A stretch of DNA of 64,000 bases from Montifringilla adamsi (Eukaryota; Chordata; Aves; Passeriformes; Passeridae): NCBI GenBank assembly GCA_017590115.1, contig JAGGNK010003335.1, positions 8,925,289-8,989,288 of the forward strand. The letters run 5' to 3'. Under the pieces are notes generated by a model. It saw nothing but the letters and a program-made list of their open reading frames with translations. It made no database searches and was not told the origin of the DNA. The stretch's first letter is position 1, and every line of letters starts with the position of its first letter. Below, piece by piece: positions 55,481 to 64,000 of this stretch. The translations under genes were made by a program, and so were the position numbers.

Positions 55481-58400
55481 CTCCTGTGTGCGTGTCCCGC
55501 TGCCACGTCCTGTCCTACAGACACCTCCCCCTCAACAACAACAACAACAGCAGCAGCCATCGCTTGTCACTCAGCACACGGTCACTGTGGTCCCTGGGGC
55601 TGCGTGGTGCTCGGCCACCATGGAGGACACCCCGCCTTGCGCCTCCAACCTCCCCTTTCCCGAAGGAGGGGACGTCAGATGTCACACGGAAAAAATGTGC
55701 CCCAGGGCTGTGAAAATAAATGACCGCATTTTTTGTAAAATCCCTTCAAAATGTAAAAAGGTTTATTAAAAAAAGGAGGAGGGGGAAGGAATCTGTCTGC
55801 TAAGCTGCGTTTCCTATTAATGCCGGACACACTTATCCCAGTGCAAACACTGCTCTCCAGATGGCCACAGCTTCCCTGTCCATCGTCCCAGGGAGCAGCT
55901 GGGGGTGCCTGTCCCCCCACAATGCTCAGTCCAAAATGCTGAAGATAATGGCTTGCACAGGGCTGGCTGGGAACAGCAAACCTTTTCATCCTGTCTGTGC
56001 TCTGGGGCAGCAAGCAGAAAGGTAATCCCCAAAACTCTGGCATGGCCAGCTCCAGGGCTGGCTGCAGCAGGCACTGAATTAGATCTTAAAACTGGCAGGG
56101 TCCCTCTGCTTGAGCCACTAAATAAGTGCCAAGGTGGCAGAAGTCTCTTGGCCAGTGCTGTGCCCCACCACCCGGGCTGGGGGTAGCAGGACGGAGGCAG
56201 AAATAACCCCCTGCCTCCCTTCACGTGCTGCCTGGTGACCTGTTAGCAAACAACACCAGGGGGTGGAGGGGAAGAAAGGAAAAGTACGATCTGTGCAGGT
56301 TGGGGCTGTGGGATTCCTGCAGATGCATCCTGTCCATGGCCCTCCGTGAGTACAACAGGAAAAGGAACCACTGCTCACTCTGAAAGCACCGTGGCGCAGG
56401 GCTGGGGACACTCCTGCTGCTGGCAGCACTGCGGGCCAGCTCTCGTGGCCATCCAGCCTCTTCACCAGCCCTGGATTGCTGGGAACTTTGGGGACTCCCT
56501 GCACTGGCTCACACTGATGCCTGGCATCTAGGGATGCCGATGTCCAGAGCCAGCCATGGCATCCAGGACAGGCAAAGGGATGCACAGACCCATTCCCAGC
56601 CTGTAAAATCATCTTCAAAGCCATCACCTTTCCCTGCAAAAATTCTCGATCACTCTGTGCTTGCCAGACGGATCCACCCCATTGCTGGCCTTGCCCTTTC
56701 CCTCCCCGAGGGAGCATGTACCCTGCCATGGCTCTCTCCTGCCTTTTGCTCTCCCCAGCACTGAACTTGGTGCTGGGTTTGGCCATAAAATCTCTGCTAA
56801 CCGACACACAGATGGTTTGTGTCTCTGGCAAATCCCAGGGTGCGAGGGAGATGTATCCAGAGCATGGAGTGTCTCCTCTCCTCTGAGTCCCTCCTTCCCC
56901 ACCTCCAACCCCGGTGATGCTTTATCTCCTCAGCCCTCCAAGGAGCTCCCACTTTCTCCTGCACACCCAAGTGTGCCCTTGCACAGGGAGAGCATTAAAG
57001 TAATTAAAAAGGCATGCAGCAGCTCTGGCTTTGTTTTTTCAAGATGGTTGCAGCTTTTTTCAAGCAAGCTGGCAGCAGGATATTAAAATAAACAGAGGGG
57101 GATTGATGGGATGCGGTGAGAGGAAGCAGGATCCCACAGCCAGTCACACCTTGTCTATTTCCAGAGAAGCACATTTCCCAGCAGTTTTCTTTCCCTTGAT
57201 CTTGCAGGACTTGGCTCTGAAAGGGGCCAGTCTGCACTGAGGGCCTTCTCCTTATCACTGGTGGCTGCTTCATTTTCAGGCCCCTCTACCTCTTTCTGCA
57301 CCCTGACACCACTGCTGCTCTCAGTTGCATCCTACATCCAGGGCTCTCCCTGCCTCATGGGGAAGCCAAGTTCACCTTGGAAAGTGCTATCCTCCCCAGG
57401 GCATCTTGCAGCCTGACCTCTTCTCTCCACCCTTGAGCATGTGGGAAAGCCCTCCACAGGGTCTGGTTTTGCCTTGCAGTGGCTGCAGATGCTAAATCCC
57501 TGCAGCATCAGTGCCAGAGGCAGCACTGCCACAGCGTGCCAAGGCTTTGGGAACAGAGCAAAGGCTGTGTGTGGGACAAGGTACAGCATGGTATGGTGCA
57601 GTATGGCACAACACAGCTCCTGCTCCCCATCTGCTTCCACACACAGGAAGCCCTGCACCGGATCCTCCCCCAAGCCCCACACACCACCCCAGCCCCTCTC
57701 TGCTTCCCCTTCCCTCCCTCTCTGCTGAGTCGGCCCCGCTGACTGATTAACGGGGCGCCTTTCCGGAGAGGGATTTTGTTCACACTCTGTCCTTCTCGCT
57801 GACTTCCTTCCCTGGCGCTGGGCTGGATCACTGCTCACAGCCAGCACATGTCCCCAGCTAACCGGCCCAGCTCAGCTCCTGCCACCACACCTTGGGGTCC
57901 TGTGACAAGAGCTGCAAGATAACATGCACAAAGCAAAGCTGCTCCAGGTGAGGCCTGTCTCCCTGCACCCTGCCCAGCCCAGCCTGCCCATCCCAGTGCT
58001 GTACTGGGGCAAAAGATAGGCTGGAAGGGAAAAAGAGTGTCCTTCCCCCAAGCAAAGCTCCCCTGGTCCTTCTATTGCCCCACCTCTCCTTTGCTTTTTT
58101 CAGAAAAAAACTCCCAGTCAATGAGCATCTGTCCAACAAAGCAATGCAGGAACTCAAGATTTGGACAGTTTCTAAAAAGGAAAATTTTGTTTATGCCAAT
58201 TACTATGTGAGCAAAGCTTTGCTCCTGAACAGCCAACAGTAGAATTCTGGCATCTCTCTGGCCAAGAGGGACTATTCAAAAGAGCAGCAGTAGCTAGCAC
58301 TGGGGCAGAAGGAGGAGAAGCTTTGCTTTGCTCTTTCTGCAGACTTCTTCTCCTGCTTTCCAGGCTGGACTTGTCTGAATTAGCAGCATTTTCTGGCAAA

Positions 58401-61400
58401 ACTGCATGTGCCCCATGGGAACTAACTCTGGCACCTCAGGTGCCATTTCCCCCCCTCTCCAGTTACCATTCCCCACTTGCCCTGTGCTGGTACAACTCAC
58501 TGCCCTTGCGCTGGAGGACCTGACATGTGGGAAGTCCACGTGCTGGAGGCAGAGCCAGGCCAAATTCCCACCTACAGGGCTGAAGTTCCCCCATAGAGCA
58601 ACTTGTTCTCATGCACGGGGCAAGCATCCAACTGTGGGTTGGAGCGGCAAAGCGTGAGTGTCACGTCACACAAGGAGCAGGCAGCTGGCAGAGCAGCAGG
58701 GGAAATTTGAAGTAGGGCTGTCAGCTCCTCCTCTTCCTCCTCCCAGTGCTCTCCAGCAGGGAGGAAGGCTTGTTTTGCAGAGAGGTGAGATATCACACGA
58801 GGCTGAGAAATAAATGTCAGGCTCCAGCCGATGTAGGGATGAAACACCAGGTGTCTTTTCTCCAAACTCACAGTGGGCAAAGAGAGCCCCAAACAATGGT
58901 AGGAACTGACACCAAAACAGAGCAGATTCTGCCCAGCAGCCTGTGCCCGAGGACTGCCAGGGCAGGGTGACAGCCACCCAGGCTCACAGTGGAGATGGGA
59001 GGAAAACAGATGGAAACTGGCTAATGAACAAATGAAAAAAGATAATGATAGAAAACTGAAAACCCCCCCCAAACTATGCATGTGCACAAGGACAAAGAGA
59101 GCAGACCCCTTCTTTTATGGTTTCATGGAAGATATTCCCTGTTCTACAACTCAGGATGGGCCCTCAGTTCAGACCTGCCTGAGAAGGGTTAAACAGGGGG
59201 GCTGTGCTTCTCAGTGCAGGACCACCCCTCTGATCCCGGTGTTGTGCTGCAGCACCATCACAGTCCCAGCCACACAGCTGAACCCACACACCAGGGGATC
59301 ACTCTGGCCTTGGGCAGCACCTTTCCCTTCTCACGGTGGGCTGTGCCAATGGCAAGGCATTGGTCCTTTGGTCTACAAATTTTTGTCCATGGACCACAAA
59401 GCCCTGCAACAACACCAAATCAAAGTGGGGTGGATTTGTATCCTCACCAGTTTGTGGGGACGTTCCCAAAGCATCAGATCAGTTGCTTCAATTAGGACAT
59501 GTGTCCTTTCTCAGGGGACAGAAAGAAAAAATAACTATAGAAACTCAGTCAATACAAACACAGAGGTGACCATCATTATTGAGTGTCTGATCCTTCCCGT
59601 CCACCACCAGTAATGTGAGACATCATCTCTGCCCCAAAACGCCTGTGGGCAAGTTGGTGTGTGGAGATGGGAGCCCCCTGAGCAGGAGCCAACAGGAGGG
59701 CTGAGGAAGGGGCCACCAGAGGACCACCAGAACTGGTGGAAATGCTTTTCTCAGGGAGATACCCTAAGCATCCTGTGTCTGCAGCGATGCCAGGTGAGGA
59801 GGAAGGACATGTGTCCAAACAGAATAGACATTTGGGGACTGAAGGAACAGGGCTCTCCTCCAGCTCAGCACCTGCAACCAGGGGAGACCCCAGCCAAAGC
59901 ATCCCCCGCCTGGCAGCCAAGTGGGGAGTGGGATGGGATGGGCAGAGAAATAAGCAGCACATTACATGACAGCAGCATGGTCACACCACCAGCAGAAGCC
60001 ACAGCCAGAGCAGCAGCACCGAGGCTGGGCATTCCACCTTGCTTCCCCAGCCCCTGGCACTCCACAGCTGCACACCCAGTGCCTGTGGCTCTGGCCAAAC
60101 AGGCCTCAGTCCAAAAATCTGCTTGGTCTCAGTGCATGCACCCCAACAAGTCTCTTTAGCCTCTCATGGCTGATAAACTTTAATTAATTGGTTATTTTCT
60201 GGTATCTCATAACCACCTGCACCTGCAAAAAAAAGCACAAGGTCTCTGGGCTCCTTCAACATTTCATCTTCCGAGCTGGGCGTCCATCAGGGAAGGGAAA
60301 CAGCAGCTCAAAAGCAGAAACCACTTTCAAGAGAGATGGGCTGTCCTGAGGAGCAAAGTTACCCGTGTATCCCTGGTCCCTTGGTGCCTCCAGGCAGGGA
60401 TTTATATCAGGGTATTTCCGAGCCGGCTGCCCTGGGCAGCAGAGCACGGCTACACCCAGTGCCTGACCATGCTCTCACCTGGGCTGGGACTCTGCTCTGC
60501 CCCAGGGTCCTGCTACCACGCCATCCCAAAGCATCCCAAGGAGGGGTCAGCGAGCGCCTGTCTGGGGGTGTTTATCTGTCTGCCGCTCTCCCTGGGCAGG
60601 AAGCACTATCTCACCATCGCCCTGCTCGCTCCAGCCCGGTTTCCTGCTCCATCCTGCCAGGTTTACCCTGCTTTTTCCTCCTCCCCTCCCCCTGCCCCAC
60701 GGCTGTCAGGCCATGTTTGCATTTCTGTCTCCTGCCGTCTTTCCTCTCCCTGCCCGTGCCCCCCCGCGCTCGCTCCCTGCTCCATCCTCCCCGAGAGGCT
60801 CCGTCCTGAGCCAAAGTTAGCCCGTGTCAGGTAGCCACATGTCCGGCCGGGGGCAGCGGGTCAGCCGGGGCCACCCTGCAGACCTCCTCCAGGATCTCTG
60901 CTGTCAGCAGCCCCCCCGGGCCCCAGGGGAGCGCCTGCTCGCTGCCCTCGCTCCAGCGAGGGATGCTCCGGCACATCACAGGGCTGGCTTCCCCTCGGCG
61001 GCCGCCGGCCCACCCTTTCTGCTGCGGGCCAGGGCTGGCCAGACGCTGCTTTGTTTGGTCCTCCATTGCCTGGATCGCTCCGCGTTTGTTGGCTGCCTGC
61101 TCCTGCCCGGAGAATCCTTTTCCTGCCTTTGAGATAGAGGATGCTCGAGCCATCTGTGTGTTTTATTTCCTTGTAGAAACTAACAAGCCGAGGATTGCTT
61201 CCTCTCCCTGACATTTCAGAGGGCAGCTCCGGCTCAGCGGGATGCGCAGGGAGGGGAGGGGGAGCCCAGCGCCTTCAGACAGGAACAGGACCTATTCTGT
61301 CCGCAGGATTCACTCCCTAAGCGGCAGAAACCCTCAGACCTACCCAAAGGCCTGTGGCAGCTCCCACTCTGCCACCGCCGTGGCTCTGCAGGAGTGCTGG

Positions 61401-64000
61401 GTGAGCTGTCCTGCTTAGCATACATAACCAGCCCTCTTCCAGTGGCCCCTATTAACTGCACAGCTAAACCCTTGCAAAACTCAATTAAAATTATCCTCCC
61501 ACATCTTAAGGACTGTCAGGTTGCTTCTCTTCCTGTTTTAATTTACTTCTTTCAAAATCTCGCCCTGCTCACATTCTCTGCCCCAGCAGGGTGTGATTAA
61601 CGTGGTGTAGAAGGAGCAGAGGGATCAGATGGCTTTAGGGGACTGATATCAGCAATTAACACCGTTCATTACATCTCTGACTTGAAGGGGTGCAAAGGAT
61701 GGTCCATAGCTTGTGTGAAACGAGTGTTGGTCCAAGTCTACTACTTGGCATAAGGTATTGCCAGCACAAATGCATGGCCAGGATGGGCTAGGGACATCCC
61801 CCTGTGGGCCCTGGGGTCAGGGATCTCTGGGCAAGTGTCTTGGGAAAGGCTTGTACTGCTGCTCCCTCCAGTTCATCTCTTTGGGATTGCTCAGGAGCTG
61901 CCTGACTGTTGCAGGATCCAGAGGTTAATTCCACCCTGTGACTATTCAGGTACAACCCCAGGGGCTTTTCTGGGCTGAGGTGCCTCTGGCAGCAGTGGGT
62001 ACAAACCCATGGAACCCTAAGGACACATCTTTGGCCACTGAGAAGAAGTGGCAGCCCATCAGTGATTAAAGGGAAATGATGGAATGAAATTACAATCCAC
62101 TGCTTCTTACACTGTACCTGCGGAGTTACGAGGCAGATGACCAAGTACCTCTTCACGCAACTCAGCTAAATTTTGAATTTTTCCACCATGGGACATCCAC
62201 AGAGAGATTCCCAAAGAGAGATAAGCTCACAGAAGACAAGTCACTACCAGCTCTTACACACCATGATCCAGGTGACACATCCAGGTCCAGGAATCTCTAA
62301 ACCACCCACTGCCACAACAGAGAGGGTACATCCAGGATCTCCCTGTCCATGCCAGGGCAACATCCCCTTTCTTCAGCTGCCCATGCTGAGGCTGCTGCCA
62401 GTCCAGGCAAAGCCAAGACCAGTTTCAGCCTCTGGGCAGAGGTTTCCACTTGCAGCACCTGGACTTTGCTGCATGAACACAGAGGAAGGGAAAAGCCTGA
62501 GAAGCAGTGGAGAGAAACCCTTAGATTCAACATCATCAACTACAACTCCATCATGAGCCATTTCCAGAGGCTCAGGTGAACTCCTGCCAAAGCAAAGTGC
62601 AGGTGTGCTGTTGGGGGAAGATGGAGTTCAAGCCATGTGAGGCCTCAGCATCCAACTCTCGCTGGGAGATGAGGAGGCAGAGGCAGCTGACCGGGAAATC
62701 AGACAGAGCCCGAGGGCTGGCACTGAGCACGGAGAGAAAAGGGCAGTAGCATTTGGAAAGAAAAAACCAAGTCACAGGTTTGCTTTTTCCTTGATGTGTG
62801 TGGGCTTAATTGCTGGCCTTTGAAGTTTAACTCTTCCCAAGACTGTTGGCTTATGGACAGACTGAGCAGGACACTGAAAAAACCCTGTATTCCACTCAGG
62901 GCAGGTTTCCCCCATGTGAGCAAAGTCTGGGGTGCCCTGCCTGCCTTGTGCCCAGCCTGCTGTGCAAGACTGACTGTGATGGGCTTTTTCAGGGGTCTGC
63001 AAGCCCTGCAGCTGCACTGGGAGACAATGTACCAAGTGGAAAAGACCTGCTCCTCCATCTTCATGTCCCTGGAGGCTGCATCCAGATGTTTGCTACTTAG
63101 CAGTGAACTGAAATCAACTCGGAGCCCTCAAACCAAACAGCTGCCCTGGAGCTGGCAGTGCCTGTTCTCTGCAGCACAACCACCCTCAAGTTGATCTCCA
63201 GCTGTGAGGCGCAAGAGAAGCTGATTGATAAACAGGGTAAGTGGGGAAAAAATAGTTTTGCAATTAGATGACTATCTTGACCTTGGAAAACCTGCATTCA
63301 ACTCCCCATCTGCTCTAGGCTCCCTAGAAGGCTCTCATACATCTTCCATGTTCCTCCATCCCTGCCTGAGCCACTGAGGGTAGGGCAGCAGAAACTGGGC
63401 TGCTCTGGCTTGGAAAAATGTATACTGGTGCAAGAAAGGAGGAATCCTTATTCATTCTAATTAAAGGTACACAGGGAACAAAGAAAATTAATTTAGCCCA
63501 GAGTAAATGCAACATGAAAAAGCTATGTTAGATGAGGATGGGTGTAGAAAGTAGGAAGCACAAGCAAAATGCAGGAGGAATTTAAACTTCCTGATTATCA
63601 AAGAGGGGGCTTCAAGCACTGAGTATAATCTAAAAATAATAATAATAAAGCAAAGGGAAGAGTGATCAGGAGCATAGAGAGAGCTGCTGCCTGGGGAGCA
63701 CGAGCCCTCCTCCCTGCGCAGCCTCTCCGTGCACACCTGCACATGCACACATGAGCATCAGCACGACCCTGGATGGGGTGGGCACGAGGAGGGCCAGGAA
63801 GATCACAGGCACACACTCTTCAAAGGAGAATTAGTCATCAGAGGGAGCGGCAGAGGAAGGAAGGCTCAGGTACGAGGTCAGACACAAGCAGTGAGGGCTG
63901 ACAGAGGAGTTCTGAGCGCTCGCTGCAGATCTAAGAGCCCTCGGTGTGAGCAGGACGGGAGCTGGGATCCCTGGGGTAAATGCACCTACAGCATGTAGGA

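Larger units (their letters stand above)
53634..64000. other. FLT4 intron 1 and/or upstream sequence
   Basis: No exon encoding a signal peptide with a matching one-base-phase donor was found on the minus strand by inspection of GT donors. The region contains a CR1 copy, a CpG-rich block near 55,200-55,480, a (CAA)n(CAG)n run near 55,532-55,558 and an (AAT)n run near 63,628. No other gene was recognised on either strand. Confidence 0.6.

Noticed and set aside
58990..59087. Hydrophobic minus-strand leader (MHMHSLGGVFSFLSLSFF)
   Set aside because: It arises from a T/C-rich low-complexity stretch, with no in-phase donor recognised.
59981..60033. Alanine-rich ATG frame (MPSLGAAALAVASAG) as FLT4 exon 1
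   Set aside because: The leader is plausible, but the only GT nearby (GTGGTG) is a poor donor and there is no supporting context.
61330..61432. Candidate FLT4 exon 1 with the correct donor phase (MYAKQDSSPSTP)
   Set aside because: The phase fits, but the peptide is polar and proline-rich, with no signal-peptide core.
62120..62160. Candidate FLT4 exon 1 beginning KRYLVICLV with a GTACAG donor
   Set aside because: The initiating codon would be GTG, and the donor phase does not match exon 2.

Overview
The window is vertebrate nuclear DNA, most probably from a bird. The evidence is two intron-rich vertebrate genes, several CR1-type LINE tails and short introns. CR1 also occurs in other sauropsids, so bird is an inference. 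Both recognisable genes are on the minus strand and are read from high to low coordinates.

Left part (1 to about 14,300): the 5' end of RNF130, the Goliath-type transmembrane RING E3 ubiquitin ligase. Exon 1 (start codon at 13,366-13,368, signal peptide) lies in a CpG island. Exon 2 (protease-associated domain) is at 2,766-2,960. Intron 1 is 10.1 kb and AT-rich, with CR1 fragments. The transmembrane and RING exons are beyond the left edge.

Middle (about 14,300 to 21,170): intergenic. It holds a CR1 copy, a G-rich minisatellite, a CCCATN hexamer array, and a second, orphan CpG island near 16,640-17,110 with a YY1-type AAGATGGCGGC element. No protein gene was recognised.

Right part (21,171 to 64,000): FLT4 (VEGFR-3), the VEGF-C/VEGF-D receptor tyrosine kinase. 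Twenty-nine coding exons, corresponding to exons 2-30 of the 30-exon human gene, were placed. All have GT/AG borders, all reading phases join, and no stop or frameshift interrupts the chain. They encode seven Ig-like domains, one transmembrane segment, a split kinase domain and a tyrosine-bearing tail. The joined exons give about 1,358 residues after the missing signal-peptide exon. I could not find exon 1 between 53,634 and 64,000, so it is probably beyond the right edge.

I see no undescribed protein system. The points most worth checking are local. Tandem in-frame acceptors occur at exons 11 and 30; the exon 11 cluster sits beside the known proteolytic processing region. The orphan CpG island may be an alternative RNF130 or non-coding promoter. 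A read-through C-terminus is possible after exon 29. FLT4 and RNF130 lie unusually close together, head to tail.
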